Origin: Arthrobacter sp. SLBN-122
GTDB taxonomy: Bacteria > Actinomycetota > Actinomycetes > Actinomycetales > Micrococcaceae
Length of the DNA: 64,000 nucleotides
NCBI RefSeq assembly: GCF_006715165.1
Contig: NZ_VFMS01000001.1
Location: 3,720,001 to 3,784,000, forward strand
Reading direction: 5' to 3'
Shown: positions 9,188-18,660 of the stretch, in pieces
Numbering within the stretch: the first letter of the stretch is position 1
How the letters are laid out: every line of letters starts with the position of its first letter
Position numbers and translations under genes: made by a program
Notes under the pieces: model-generated
Told to the model about the DNA's origin: nothing
Database searches by the model: none
Seen by the model: only the letters and a program-made list of their open reading frames with translations

Positions 9188-9204
9188 TTCTACAGCTCGT
9201 AGCA
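9188..9204. promoter_or_regulatory. Candidate BlaI-type operator (fourth site)
   Basis: TTCTAC-AGCTC-GTAGCA, matching 11 of 12 positions of the TTCTAC-N5-GTAGAA repeat seen three times upstream of cydA. It begins 10 bases upstream of the -10 of the minus-strand membrane protein gene, an expected position for repression. Confidence 0.55.
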
Positions 9205-9257
9205 AAGCCACGCGGACGACGGCCCGGGGCGGCCGCGGGCTGCTTGACGTTAAACCG

Positions 9258-9309
9258 CGACGGCGGTGCCGGCTGCGGGAGGTTCCCACCCGTGCCGGCA
9301 CCGCCGTCG
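9258..9309 (-). terminator. Terminator of the lpdA-sucB transcript
   Basis: A perfect 15-bp stem (9258-9272 with 9295-9309) 17 bases past the sucB stop. On the minus strand it is followed by GGTTTAAC. Confidence 0.75.
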
Positions 9310-9326
9310 TTGTACTGCTGTGAAGG

Positions 9327-11093
9327 TTACAGCCCCAGGTCCGCTTCGAAGGCGCCTTCTTCAAGGCGTGCCTTCAGGGTCTGGAGGAACCGGCCGGCGT
9401 CGGCACCGTCCACCAGGCGGTGGTCGTACGTCAGGGACAGGTACATCATGGAGCGGATGGCGATTGAGTCGTCACCGTTTTCGTCAGAAACCACAACGGG
9501 CCGCTTGACGATGGCGCCGGTTCCCAGGATGCCCACCTGCGGCTGGTTGATAATCGGGGTGTCGAACAGCGCGCCCACCGAACCGATGTTGGTGATGCTG
9601 AACGTGCCGCCGGACAGCTCGTCGGGGCCGATCTTGCCGTCGCGGGTGCGGGAGGCAACATCGGCGATCTTGCCGGCCAGGCCGGCAAGATTCAGGTTGC
9701 CGGCGTCGGCGATGACCGGAACCAGCAGGCCCTTGTCGGTGTCGACGGCGATGGCCAGGTGTTCGGCGTTGTGGTAGGTGATTTCCTGCTTTTCCTCGTC
9801 GTACGCAGCGTTGAGCTTGGGGTGCTGCTTGAGGGCCTCGGCCACAGCCTTGGCGATGAAGGGCAGGAACGTCAGCTTGGTGCCGTTCTGGGCCTGGAAC
9901 GAGTTCTTGGCCCGGGCGCGCAGCTTGGCGACCTTGGTCATGTCTACTTCGTGGACCTGGGTCAGCTGGGTGGAGATCTCCAGGGATTCGCGCATGCGCC
10001 GGGCGATGACCTGGCGGATGCGGGGAGCCTTCTGGGTGGTGCCGCGCAGGGAGGAAACAGCTCCAGCCGATGCGGCCGGTGCGGACGCGGAAGGAGCTGC
10101 GGCCGGAGCGGCAGCGGGAGCGGCCTTGGCCTCAGCGGCGGCCATGACGTCCTGCTTGCGGATGCGGCCGCCAACGCCGGTGCCGGAGAGCGAGGAGATG
10201 TCCACGCCGTGCTGGTTGGCCAGCTTGCGGACCAGGGGAGTGACGTAGCCGGACTCGGAGCCACCGGCCGGTGCCGCCTCCTGGACTGCGGGAGCAGCAG
10301 CGGGAGCGGGGGCCGCCTTCGGAGCTTCCTGGGCGGGTGCCGGTGCAGCAGCAGCCGGGGCTTCCTGCTTGGGTGCTTCCTGCTTGGGGGCCTCCTGCTG
10401 CGGAGCGGCAGCCGGGGCCGGTGCAGCCTGCGGAGCAGGAGCAGCGGCAGCGCCGGAACCGATGACGGCAAGCACGGAACCGACTTCAGCGGTCTCGTCC
10501 TCGTTGACCCGGATTTCCTGCAGCGTGCCGGCAACCGGGGACGGAATCTCGGTGTCCACCTTGTCCGTGGAGACCTCCAGCAGGGGCTCGTCGACCTCCA
10601 CCTGGTCGCCAACGGCCTTGAGCCAGCGGGTGACGGTTCCTTCGGTGACGCTTTCGCCCAGTGCGGGGAGGGTGACCTCGTGGCTTTCGCCGCCGCCGGC
10701 AGCCGGCGGTTCCTGTGCGGGGGTTTCCTGTGCAGGTGCTTCCTGGGCGGGAGCTGCCTCAGCCGGGGCTTCCTGCGTGGGAGCTGCTTCTGCGGGGGCC
10801 TCCTGGGCGGCTGCGGCAGCGGGAGCTTCTTCCGCAGGAGCGGAGCCGCCGCCGGAGCCGTCACCGATGCGCACCAGGGGTGCGCCTACCTCGGCGGTCT
10901 CGTCTTCGGCGACCAGGATTTCTTCAATCACGCCAGCTACGGGAGAGGGGATTTCAGTGTCTACTTTGTCGGTGGAGACTTCGAGCAGCGGCTCGTCCAC
11001 CTCTACCCGGTCACCTACCTGCTTGAGCCAGCGGGTGACGGTTCCTTCGGTGACACTCTCACCGAGGGCGGGCAAGTTAACGGATTCAGACAT
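9327..11093 (-). CDS. sucB: Dihydrolipoyl acyltransferase (E2), actinobacterial SucB type
   Basis: 588-residue E2 core of a 2-oxo acid dehydrogenase complex. Order: lipoyl domain 1 (about 5-79, lipoyl lysine K43 in STDKVD), an Ala/Pro/Glu linker built on QEAPAE units, lipoyl domain 2 (140-214, K178), a second linker, the E1/E3-binding domain ([12 protein letters not shown]...GRIRKQDV) and the catalytic domain with the [12 protein letters not shown] active-site His. The open frame extends 30 codons further, but [13 protein letters not shown] at 11093 is the expected N-terminus and has an AAGGAG site. It lies 114 bp downstream of lpdA in one operon. Its lysines are the substrates of LipB and LipA, encoded nearby. 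Confidence 0.96.
   Translation of the reverse strand: MSESVNLPALGESVTEGTVTRWLKQVGDRVEVDEPLLEVSTDKVDTEIPSPVAGVIEEILVAEDETAEVGAPLVRIGDGSGGGSAPAEEAPAAAAAQEAPAEAAPTQEAPAEAAPAQEAPAQETPAQEPPAAGGGESHEVTLPALGESVTEGTVTRWLKAVGDQVEVDEPLLEVSTDKVDTEIPSPVAGTLQEIRVNEDETAEVGSVLAVIGSGAAAAPAPQAAPAPAAAPQQEAPKQEAPKQEAPAAAAPAPAQEAPKAAPAPAAAPAVQEAAPAGGSESGYVTPLVRKLANQHGVDISSLSGTGVGGRIRKQDVMAAAEAKAAPAAAPAAAPSASAPAASAGAVSSLRGTTQKAPRIRQVIARRMRESLEISTQLTQVHEVDMTKVAKLRARAKNSFQAQNGTKLTFLPFIAKAVAEALKQHPKLNAAYDEEKQEITYHNAEHLAIAVDTDKGLLVPVIADAGNLNLAGLAGKIADVASRTRDGKIGPDELSGGTFSITNIGSVGALFDTPIINQPQVGILGTGAIVKRPVVVSDENGDDSIAIRSMMYLSLTYDHRLVDGADAGRFLQTLKARLEEGAFEADLGL
10452..10676 (-). repeat. Lipoyl-domain repeat, copy 2 in sucB
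   Basis: 75-codon unit encoding the second lipoyl domain, carrying K178. It is nearly identical to copy 1 over its first 50 residues, a tandem intragenic duplication. Confidence 0.85.
10857..11081 (-). repeat. Lipoyl-domain repeat, copy 1 in sucB
   Basis: 75-codon unit encoding the first lipoyl domain, carrying K43. Over the first 50 residues it differs from copy 2 at only about three positions; divergence rises in the C-terminal third. Confidence 0.85.
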
Positions 11094-11207
11094 GTCGTCC
11101 CCGTTCTCCTTATTGATCTGTAGTGCGAATGATTGCTGCCTTGTTGGAAGCCTAGTGCACCCGGTCTGGACGACCGGGTGCACCGGGCCTGGTAATGCTG
11201 GGGAAAC

Positions 11208-12590
11208 CTAGCCGTGCAGCGGCTTGCCGGCCAGCGCCAGGTGGGCTTCGCCGAGGGCTTCGTTCTGGGTGGGGTGGGCGTGCACCAGCTGTGCCACGTC
11301 CTCCGGGTAGGCTTCCCAGTTCACGATCAGCTGGGCCTCGCCCACCTGCTCGCCCATGCGTGCGCCGATCATGTGGACGCCCACCACGGGGCCGTCCTTC
11401 TGGCGGACCAGCTTGACCAGGCCGGAGGTGCCCAGGATGGAGCTCTTGCCGTTGCCGGCCAGGTTGTATTCCTGGGTCTGCACCTGGTCTTCGCCGAACT
11501 TTTCCTTGGCAGCCTTTTCGGTGTAGCCGACGGTGGCGATTTCGGGTTCGGAGTAGGTGACCTTGGGGATGTTGATGTCCTCGACCACCACGGGCTTCAG
11601 GCCGGCGATTTCCTCGGCCACGAAGATGCCCTGCTGGTAGCCGCGGTGGGCCAGCTGCACGCCCGGGACGATGTCGCCCACGGCGTAGATGTTGCCCACG
11701 CCGGTGTGCAGGCGTTCGTTGGTGATGACGAAGCCGCGGTCGATGGTGACGCCGGCTTCCTCGTAGCCCAGGTTGGCCGTGACGGGGCCGCGGCCGACGG
11801 CGACCAGCAGCAGGTCCGCTTCGAACGTCTTGCCGTCCACCAGGGTGACCTTGACGCCGTCGTCATTCTGCTCGACGCCCTGGAAGAAGACGCCGGTGGA
11901 GAACTTGATGCCGCGCTTCTTGAAGGCGCGTTCGAAGTTCTTGATGATCGTTGCGTCCTCGTTGGGAACGAGGGAGGGCAGGCCTTCGACGATGGTGACG
12001 TCCACGCCGAACGACTTCCAGACCGAGGCGAACTCGACGCCGATGACGCCGCCGCCCAGGATGATGGCGCTCTTGGGGATGAAGTCCATGGTCAGGGCCT
12101 GGTCGGAGGTGATGACCTTGCCGCCGATTTCCAGGCCGGGAAGGGTGCGCGAGTAGGAGCCGGTGGCCAGGACGATGTTTTTGCCCTTGTATGCGGTGCC
12201 GTTCACCACGACCGTGTCGGTGCCCTGCAGCTTGCCTTCACCTTCGATGACGGTGATGCCCTTGGACTTGATGAGCCCCTGCAGGCCCTTGAACTTGCCG
12301 GCGATGATGCCGTCCTTGTACGCGTTGACAGCGTTGATGTCGATGCTGTCGAGGGTGACGTTCACGCCGTACTTGGCGGAGTCACGGGCGTGGTCGGCCA
12401 GCTCTGCGGAGTGCAGCAGTGCCTTGGTGGGGATGCAGCCGTTGTGGAGGCAGGTCCCGCCCAGCTTGCCCTTCTCCACGAGGCCGACGGTGAGGCCGAG
12501 CTGTACTCCGCGCAGCGCCGCAGCGTAACCGCCGCTGCCGCCACCGAGTACCAGGATGTCGAATTCTTGCGCAGTTGCCTGATCGGCCAC
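11208..12590 (-). CDS. lpdA: Dihydrolipoyl dehydrogenase (E3)
   Basis: 460-residue FAD enzyme that reoxidises dihydrolipoyl groups with NAD+. FAD-binding GGGSGGYAAA (16-25), redox-active cysteines C47 and C52 in GGTCLHNGC, an NAD-binding GGGVIGVEFA motif, and the C-terminal HAHPTQNEALGEA with the catalytic His-Glu pair. GTG start, with a GAGGGAG stretch 12 bases upstream. First gene of the lpdA-sucB operon; lipoylation genes lie 10 kb away on the same strand. Confidence 0.96.
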   Translation of the reverse strand: MADQATAQEFDILVLGGGSGGYAAALRGVQLGLTVGLVEKGKLGGTCLHNGCIPTKALLHSAELADHARDSAKYGVNVTLDSIDINAVNAYKDGIIAGKFKGLQGLIKSKGITVIEGEGKLQGTDTVVVNGTAYKGKNIVLATGSYSRTLPGLEIGGKVITSDQALTMDFIPKSAIILGGGVIGVEFASVWKSFGVDVTIVEGLPSLVPNEDATIIKNFERAFKKRGIKFSTGVFFQGVEQNDDGVKVTLVDGKTFEADLLLVAVGRGPVTANLGYEEAGVTIDRGFVITNERLHTGVGNIYAVGDIVPGVQLAHRGYQQGIFVAEEIAGLKPVVVEDINIPKVTYSEPEIATVGYTEKAAKEKFGEDQVQTQEYNLAGNGKSSILGTSGLVKLVRQKDGPVVGVHMIGARMGEQVGEAQLIVNWEAYPEDVAQLVHAHPTQNEALGEAHLALAGKPLHG

Positions 12591-12662
12591 TAAAACGCTC
12601 CCTCGCGTGAACGATGACGCGTTCTGCGCGCATCATCTGGTCTTGGAACTTGCACTGCCGTG

Positions 12663-12668
12663 ATTATG
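12663..12668 (-). promoter_or_regulatory. Possible -10 of the lpdA-sucB promoter
   Basis: CATAAT on the minus strand, 73 bases upstream of the lpdA GTG, in an intergenic stretch of lower GC. No good -35 was found, so this is a weak call. Confidence 0.3.
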
Positions 12669-12772
12669 TCAGCAGGGCAACTCTCTTGCATTTGTGACTA
12701 CCGTGGTTCACCTTAGCGAACCACCTATCCATGCTCCACCTTGGCGCTGTGTTTGTGGAGCGCTTGTGTCCA

Positions 12773-12826
12773 GTGTCACGCGGCTCTGTGGCACAGGAAT
12801 CACTGCACCTCAGAGCCGCGTGACAC
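12773..12826. terminator. Large hairpin downstream of pepA
   Basis: A perfect 16-bp stem (12773-12788 with 12811-12826) with a 22-nt loop, 30 bases after the pepA stop on the minus strand. There is no T-run on either side, so it may be a factor-dependent terminator or mRNA-stabilising structure. Confidence 0.5.
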
Positions 12827-12856
12827 AGGCGCTGGGGCCTTCGTCCAGGCAGCTTT

Positions 12857-14380
12857 TCAGGCCGCGGCCAGGATGTCCTCGACGTAGGCGACCAGGGTAC
12901 GGACAGTGCATCCGGTGCCCTGCTTGTGGGTGTAGCCGTAGGGGCTGCCGTTGTTAAAGGACGGCCCCGCGATATCGATGTGCGCCCAGGGGATCTGTTC
13001 GCCCGCCTTGTCCTTACCCACGAACTCACGCAGGAACACAGCAGCGGTCATCATGCCGCCGTGACGTTCGCCAATGTTGGCCAGGTCCGCCACCTGGGAA
13101 TCCAGGCTGGGGCGCAGTTCCTCCGGCAGGGGCATGGGCCAGACAAGCTCGCCGGCGCGGTCGGCCGCTGCCTTAAGGGCGTCCGTGACGCTCTCCGAAC
13201 CCATGACACCGGCGGTGCGGTTGCCCAGTGCGATGAGCTGCGCGCCGGTCAGCGTGGCCACGTCGATGATGGCGTCCGGGTATTCGCGGCTGGCAGCGAC
13301 GATGCCGTCCGCCATCACCAGGCGGCCTTCGGCGTCGGTGTTGAGGACCTCCACCGTCTTGCCGCCGAACATGGTCAGCACATCGGCAGGGCGGGATGCG
13401 CCGCCGCCGGGCATGTTCTCTGCGATGCACAGCCAGGCGGTGGCCTTCACCGGCAGGCCCAGGCCGGCGAGGGCCAGGACAGTATTAAGCACGACGGCGG
13501 CGCCCGCCATGTCGCTCTTCATGTCACCCATGTTCAGGGCCGGCTTGAGGGAGATGCCGCCGGTGTCGAACGTGATGCCCTTGCCCACGAGGGCAATTTT
13601 GGCGGTGGCCTTGGCGGGGGAGTACTCGACCTTGACCAGCCGCGGCTGCCGGGTGGAGCCCTTGCCGACGCCCATGATGCCGCCGAAGCCTTCCTTCTCA
13701 AGGCGCTTCTCATCCCAGACCGTGACCTTGACGGGGAGCCCCTTGGCGAGGTCCTTGGCGGCCTCGGCAAAGGACTCCGGGTACAGGTGGCTCGGCGGCG
13801 TGTTGACCAGGGACCGGGTGGCGTTGACGGCCTTGGCCACTAATCCGGCCCGCTTCAGGGCGAAGTCCAGGCCCGTGCTGCCTGCCAGCTCCGTGAAGAT
13901 GACGGCATTGCGGACGGGATCCTTGAGCCCGTCCGTGGAAGTCCGGAACTCGGTGAAGGAATAGGCGCCCAGCGCGGCACCCTCGGCAACGGCCGTGACA
14001 CCCTGCACGGTTGCCGTCGGGAATGCCAGCGTCACCGTGGGGAGCCCGGCCAGCTGCCGGATGGCCGATCCCGCCGCCCGGCGGAGCGCTTCGCCGGCAA
14101 GCGGGCTGCTGTCGGACACCTTTCCCACCCCGGCGAGGACCAGGATTCCGGCGCCGGTCTCGGGCAGGCCGGGGAGGCGGACCAGCTGGTCTGCCGCGCC
14201 GGTCATCCCAAGCGCCTTCAGCGAGTCAGCGAGTGCCTCCGCGGACTTCGCGGTCAGCGGGTTGTCCAGCAGGACCGGCCCGTCGCTTCCCTGCCCCACC
14301 CCGATGACCACTGCGTCGCTGGGGTTCTTCTTAAGGTCCCGCGAGACGGTACTAAGGTTGATTTCAGTATTCTTGACCAC
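12857..14380 (-). CDS. pepA: Leucyl aminopeptidase (M17)
   Basis: 507-residue cytosolic metallo-aminopeptidase that removes N-terminal residues from short peptides. Metal-binding motifs VGKGITFDTGGISLKP (catalytic Lys and Asp) and NTDAEGRLVMADG, the family signature, are intact. The N-terminal macro-like domain is full length. GTG start with a GAGGA ribosome site. Same strand as lpdA-sucB but separated by 266 bp and a hairpin, so it is probably a separate transcript. Confidence 0.96.
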   Translation of the reverse strand: MVKNTEINLSTVSRDLKKNPSDAVVIGVGQGSDGPVLLDNPLTAKSAEALADSLKALGMTGAADQLVRLPGLPETGAGILVLAGVGKVSDSSPLAGEALRRAAGSAIRQLAGLPTVTLAFPTATVQGVTAVAEGAALGAYSFTEFRTSTDGLKDPVRNAVIFTELAGSTGLDFALKRAGLVAKAVNATRSLVNTPPSHLYPESFAEAAKDLAKGLPVKVTVWDEKRLEKEGFGGIMGVGKGSTRQPRLVKVEYSPAKATAKIALVGKGITFDTGGISLKPALNMGDMKSDMAGAAVVLNTVLALAGLGLPVKATAWLCIAENMPGGGASRPADVLTMFGGKTVEVLNTDAEGRLVMADGIVAASREYPDAIIDVATLTGAQLIALGNRTAGVMGSESVTDALKAAADRAGELVWPMPLPEELRPSLDSQVADLANIGERHGGMMTAAVFLREFVGKDKAGEQIPWAHIDIAGPSFNNGSPYGYTHKQGTGCTVRTLVAYVEDILAAA

Positions 14381-14636
14381 AGGGATGAGTCCTCAATTCT
14401 CGAAACGTTCGGGCAGGGATGCATGTTGGGCGCTCTGCCATGGTGGCCCGGATCCGGCCGTTCTGGACGGCGCCGGGGTGTGTGCAAGCCCGCCTGGCAG
14501 GCCAGTTCCGATCGTAGCCCTTCGCCCGCACAGCGGGAGAATTTCCTGAGATGTGCGCCACAGCGTGCCGCGGAATGCCGGCTGCCCCTGCCGCGTTATG
14601 CAGGATGTCCACCCGTACCCCTGAAAGGAACACGCC

Positions 14637-15575
14637 GTGCTTGAACGGATTTCCGGCTCCCTGCTGGACCCCGACGCGCTCTACGCCAGCAACATCGAGC
14701 TGTTCCACAGCCCGGAGCTGCAGGGGCTGGACCTGGTGATGGGTTTCACGGGGTTCGCCGACGCCGGCCACGTGGTCAAGCAGATCAACGCCGAACTGCT
14801 GGACACCCTCGATGCCCAGCCTGTTGCTGTCTTCGATGCTGATCAGTTGATTGACTACAGGTCCCGGCGGCCGCACCTGAGCTTTGTGGAAGACCACATC
14901 CAGGACTACCAGGAGCCGCGCCTGGCCCTGTACCGGCTGGTGGATGGGCTGGGGAAGCCGTTCCTCCTCCTGGCAGGCTTCGAACCCGACCTGCAGTGGG
15001 AACGGTTCGCCCGTGCCGTGGTGAACATCGTGGAAAAGCTGGACGTCAACCTGGTCACCTGGATCCACTCCATCCCCATGCCCGTGCCCCATACCCGGCC
15101 CGTCGGCGTGACGGTGCATGGGAACCGGCCCGAGCTGATCGAGGGCATCTCCGTGTGGAAGCCCACCGTTGAAGTTCCGGCGGCTGTCGGCCACATCCTG
15201 GAGCTGCGCCTGGTAGAGGCAGGACGCAATGTTGCCGGGTACGTCATCCACGTGCCGCACTACCTGGCTGAGGCCGAGTACCCCACCGCCGCCGTCGCCG
15301 GGCTGGAATACCTCGGCGCCGCGACGTCGCTGATGCTGCCCACGGACCGGCTCCGTGAGTCCGGCCGTGAGGTCGGCCGCCAGATCGCACAGCAAATCGA
15401 GGCGTCCGAGGAGGTCCAGCAGGTGGTTTCCCGCCTCGAGACGCGGTACGACGAGAAGGCGGACGGCATGGTGCGCCGGTCGCTCCTGGCGAATGAAAAT
15501 GACGAGCTCCCCGACGCCGACGACCTCGGAGCTGCCGTGGAGGCCTACCTGGCCAGGGAGAACCCCGGGCAGTAG
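14637..15575 (+). CDS. PAC2-family protein
   Basis: 312 residues of the PAC2 (proteasome assembly chaperone 2) fold, common in actinobacteria. Features include VMGFTGFADAG near the N-terminus, LLLAGFEPDLQWERF, the glycine-rich nucleoside-phosphorylase-like core and a helical acidic C-terminus. The bacterial family's role is not settled; a chaperone or peptide-turnover role is only suggested by homology. GTG start with an AAAGGA site. No proteasome genes are in view. It is divergent from pepA across 256 bp. Confidence 0.88.
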   Translation: MLERISGSLLDPDALYASNIELFHSPELQGLDLVMGFTGFADAGHVVKQINAELLDTLDAQPVAVFDADQLIDYRSRRPHLSFVEDHIQDYQEPRLALYRLVDGLGKPFLLLAGFEPDLQWERFARAVVNIVEKLDVNLVTWIHSIPMPVPHTRPVGVTVHGNRPELIEGISVWKPTVEVPAAVGHILELRLVEAGRNVAGYVIHVPHYLAEAEYPTAAVAGLEYLGAATSLMLPTDRLRESGREVGRQIAQQIEASEEVQQVVSRLETRYDEKADGMVRRSLLANENDELPDADDLGAAVEAYLARENPGQ

Positions 15576-15614
15576 CAGGGCGTCACAGCATCCGGGCCGC
15601 GGGCGCGGGCCGGG

Positions 15615-15620
15615 CATAAT
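15615..15620 (+). promoter_or_regulatory. Leaderless promoter -10 of the MFS gene
   Basis: CATAAT followed by six bases and the GTG start at 15627. Five of six match TATAAT. No ribosome site is present. Confidence 0.55.
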
Positions 15621-15626
15621 GAACTA

Positions 15627-16970
15627 GTGACTGCTCCCCGCGCCTGGCTTATCTGGACCATTGGAATTTTCGGGTATCTGGTGGCCGTGGCACAGCGGAC
15701 GTCCTTCGGGGTGGTGGGGCTTGAGGCCACCGAGCGCTTCCATGCAACCGCGTCCGCCATTTCCTTCTTCACTGTCCTGCAGCTGCTGGTCTACGCCGGG
15801 CTCCAGATCCCGGTGGGAGTGCTGGTGGACAGGTTCGGTTCGCGCGCCATGATCGCCGGCGGCGCAGTCCTGATGGGACTCGGCCAGCTGCAGCTGGCTT
15901 TCGCCGAAAGCATCCCGGCGGGAGTCCTGGGCCGTGTCCTGGTGGGTGCCGGTGACGCGATGACCTTTATCTCAGTGATCAGGCTCATCCCGCTCTGGTT
16001 CGCCCCGGCCCGCGTCCCCCTGGTCACCCAGTTGACCGGCATGTCCGGCCAGTTGGGTCAGCTCTTCAGTGTGCTGCCCTTCGCGCTGGTCCTGCACCTG
16101 TCCGGCTGGACCCCCGCTTTCCTGATGCTGGCAGGGATGTCCGCCCTCGCCGTGGTGCTGGTACTGCTGCTGCTGCAGGATTCTCCGCCAGGGACCGGGC
16201 GCCCGCACGCCCGGCAGGGGCTCAGGGCCACCGGCGCCTCGCTCGCCCGGGCCTGGCGCCAGCCCGGCACACGGCTGGGGATGTGGAGCCACTTCACCAT
16301 CCAGTTCAGCGGTACCGTGTTCGCGATGACGTGGGGCTACCCGTTCCTGATCTCGGGCCAAGGACTGGATGCCGGTACCGTTGCCGCCCTGATGGCGCTG
16401 TATGTCGCCGCAGCCATGGCGGTGGGCCCGTTCATCGGCCGCTTCGTTTCGCGCCACCCCCTGCGCCGTTCCACCATGGTGCTGCTGATCGCCGGAGCCA
16501 CCGCCGCAGCATGGGCCGCGGTGCTGCTGCTGCCCGGACGCGCCCCGCTGTGGCTGCTGGCCGGCCTGGTGGTGGTGCTCGCAATCGGCGGCCCCGGGTC
16601 CATGATCGGCTTCGACTTCGCACGGACCTTCAACCCCGCGCACCGGATCGGCACCGCCACCGGCATCGTCAACGTTGGCGGCTTCATCGCGGCCCTGGTG
16701 TCCATCTTCCTGATCGGCCTGGTGCTCGACGTCCTCTACGCCACCGGATTTTCGCAGGGGGTGCTCTACGGCCTGGCCCCCTTCCGGCTGGCCCTGAGTG
16801 TCCAGTTCCTGCTCCTGGCTGTCGGTGCCGGGGCCATCCTGGCATCCCGGCGGAAGGTACGCCGGCAGATGGCCGCGCAGGGGATCGTGGTTCCGCCGCT
16901 GCGCAGCGCCATCGCCCGGCAGCGCCGGGAAAGCCTGGCCCGCCGCCGCCAGTCAACGCCCGACGACTGA
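15627..16970 (+). CDS. MFS transporter
   Basis: 447 residues with twelve predicted membrane helices in two sets of six, separated by a basic loop (about 190-220). The loop 2-3 motif GVLVDRFGSR (equivalent to motif A) marks the major facilitator superfamily. The C-terminal tail is highly basic. Substrate not identifiable; the nearest recognisable group is the nitrate/sugar-phosphate-like MFS permeases with a single motif A. Start chosen at the GTG directly downstream of a CATAAT hexamer. Confidence 0.85.
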   Translation: MTAPRAWLIWTIGIFGYLVAVAQRTSFGVVGLEATERFHATASAISFFTVLQLLVYAGLQIPVGVLVDRFGSRAMIAGGAVLMGLGQLQLAFAESIPAGVLGRVLVGAGDAMTFISVIRLIPLWFAPARVPLVTQLTGMSGQLGQLFSVLPFALVLHLSGWTPAFLMLAGMSALAVVLVLLLLQDSPPGTGRPHARQGLRATGASLARAWRQPGTRLGMWSHFTIQFSGTVFAMTWGYPFLISGQGLDAGTVAALMALYVAAAMAVGPFIGRFVSRHPLRRSTMVLLIAGATAAAWAAVLLLPGRAPLWLLAGLVVVLAIGGPGSMIGFDFARTFNPAHRIGTATGIVNVGGFIAALVSIFLIGLVLDVLYATGFSQGVLYGLAPFRLALSVQFLLLAVGAGAILASRRKVRRQMAAQGIVVPPLRSAIARQRRESLARRRQSTPDD

Positions 16971-17066
16971 GCCTGTCCCCGCCACTCTTCCTCCACCGCG
17001 GGCTGGTTACCCACATAGCCGGCTTGGCCCCTGCCCGCACCACCGCCGGCGGCGAATGCTGGAGCC

Positions 17067-18410
17067 ATGACAGCTTCAGACCGATTAATAGTCCGCGGGC
17101 CGGAAGACATTCTTGGCTTCATTCCACATTCGCTGGGGTACTGGCCAGAGGCCAGCCTGGTGGCCATGACGCTGCACGGCACCAGGCTTGGAGCCACGCT
17201 CCGGCTTGACCTCCCGGGGCCGGAGATGGAGACGGCCCCGGCCCTTTTTGCACGTGCCGTCCGTCGCTACCTCGCATCAGACCAGGACGCTGACGGCAGT
17301 TTGCTGGCTGTCTTCACCAGCGACGCAGGAATGGTCCGGCCATCCCCGTATGACTTTCTGCTTTCCACAGTGCAGGGTGTGCTGGGCCAGGCCGGGATGC
17401 CCGTCCGCGATGCCTGGTTCGTGGGCGATGAGTACTGGCGGGACGCCCTGTGCAGCGATGCCTCGTGCTGCCCGCTCCCGGGACGGCCGCTGCAGGAGAT
17501 CAGGGACAGCATGCTCAATACGGAAATGGTGTACCGGGGCAGCAGTGTTGGACCCGCTCCGAGAGCCGCGCGCGGGCCGGAAGTCCAGCAGGCGCCAGTC
17601 CCCGCCCTGCATCTGGCGGCCCTCCTTGAGGCGCAGGCCGCCTGGGAGGCTGAGCTTGGCGGGCAGTCCCGGAGCAGGGCGCACTTCACTGCGGTGCTTG
17701 ACTTCTGGGAGAGCCTGCTTGACCGGACCCACGCCGGTCCATGGATTCCGGACGTTGAGCGGGACGCCTTCCTTCGCGCCACACTGATCGTTCCCACCTG
17801 GCGCGATGCCGTGCTCGTGATGGCCGCGGCCGGCAGGGCTGCCGCAGAGGCAGGCGCGGAACAGTTCGGCGTCCTCTCGGACGCGAGTGGGGACGGCAGC
17901 GGCCATTCCGTGGTGGCGGTGCCGTTGATGCCACCGGCGGAACCCGCCGGCGCTCGGCAGGGGTCAACGAAAGAGGGGACAAGGGAACCGGGGGTGGGAG
18001 GGCCGCGGGCATCGAGGCGTGCGGCCGGGAGGCGGCACACGATGCCCGGTGCCGCGTCCGGCTCCGTTCCTGCCGGCTACGGTGAGGTCCTCATGGGACT
18101 GGCGCCGGACGTGCCGGACTGGGCGGGCCTGGACGCGCTGGACCGGATTCTGGGAGAACTGGCGGTGCCCGGCGGGACCCCGGCCGCCGCAGCGCTGACG
18201 CTCCGTGGCTGGGTGGCCTGGTGCCGCGGCCGCGGCTCCTACGCCGCTGCCCACCTGGGCCAGGCCCTCGGGATCGAGCCGGAATACCGGCTTGCCGAAC
18301 TCCTGCTGGACCTCGTGGGCAGGGGCACGCTCTGTGGCTGGGCCGCACGGAAGGAAGCCGCCTGGCAAAAATTCCGGACCGATCCCGCGGGGCAAAAGGA
18401 AACGCTGTGA
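17067..18410 (+). CDS. DUF4192 domain-containing protein
   Basis: 447 residues. The N-terminal block RGPEDILGFIPHSLGYWPEASLVAM is the DUF4192 signature, widespread in actinobacteria with unknown function. A low-complexity basic linker (about 290-330) separates it from a C-terminal helical segment, GWVAWCRGRGSYAAAHLGQAL, typical of the family (tetratricopeptide-like). No catalytic motif is recognised. It lies 96 bp after the MFS gene and may share its transcript. Confidence 0.85.
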   Translation: MTASDRLIVRGPEDILGFIPHSLGYWPEASLVAMTLHGTRLGATLRLDLPGPEMETAPALFARAVRRYLASDQDADGSLLAVFTSDAGMVRPSPYDFLLSTVQGVLGQAGMPVRDAWFVGDEYWRDALCSDASCCPLPGRPLQEIRDSMLNTEMVYRGSSVGPAPRAARGPEVQQAPVPALHLAALLEAQAAWEAELGGQSRSRAHFTAVLDFWESLLDRTHAGPWIPDVERDAFLRATLIVPTWRDAVLVMAAAGRAAAEAGAEQFGVLSDASGDGSGHSVVAVPLMPPAEPAGARQGSTKEGTREPGVGGPRASRRAAGRRHTMPGAASGSVPAGYGEVLMGLAPDVPDWAGLDALDRILGELAVPGGTPAAAALTLRGWVAWCRGRGSYAAAHLGQALGIEPEYRLAELLLDLVGRGTLCGWAARKEAAWQKFRTDPAGQKETL

Positions 18411-18446
18411 ACCGGGGCCAACCGGCCTGAAGAGCGGAGGACATGG

Positions 18447-18468
18447 GGCCGGCCGGGGCGGGCCGGCC
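18447..18468. terminator. GC-rich hairpin after the DUF4192 gene
   Basis: GGCCGGCC twice with a 6-nt spacer gives an 8-bp stem. No T-run follows, so termination is only possible, not certain. Confidence 0.35.
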
Positions 18469-18660
18469 GGGGGCAGCAGGAATGGATGGCGGCACGGGAG
18501 GCCGGATCCGGGCAAATCGTGAGACAATGGATGCCGAGACCCGGTTGGGTCCGTGTATCGAGTGCTTGTAACCGTCCCCGCAAGGGAACATTACAGCCGC
18601 TCCGGGAGTTGTCTTAAGTGACTCTGCCGGCCGTGGTGGTGCTTGGTTTTCACCACGGAC

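Noticed and set aside
11094..11183. 30-codon N-terminal extension of sucB
   Set aside because: Extension has no homology; the conserved N-terminus and AAGGAG site place the start at 11093.
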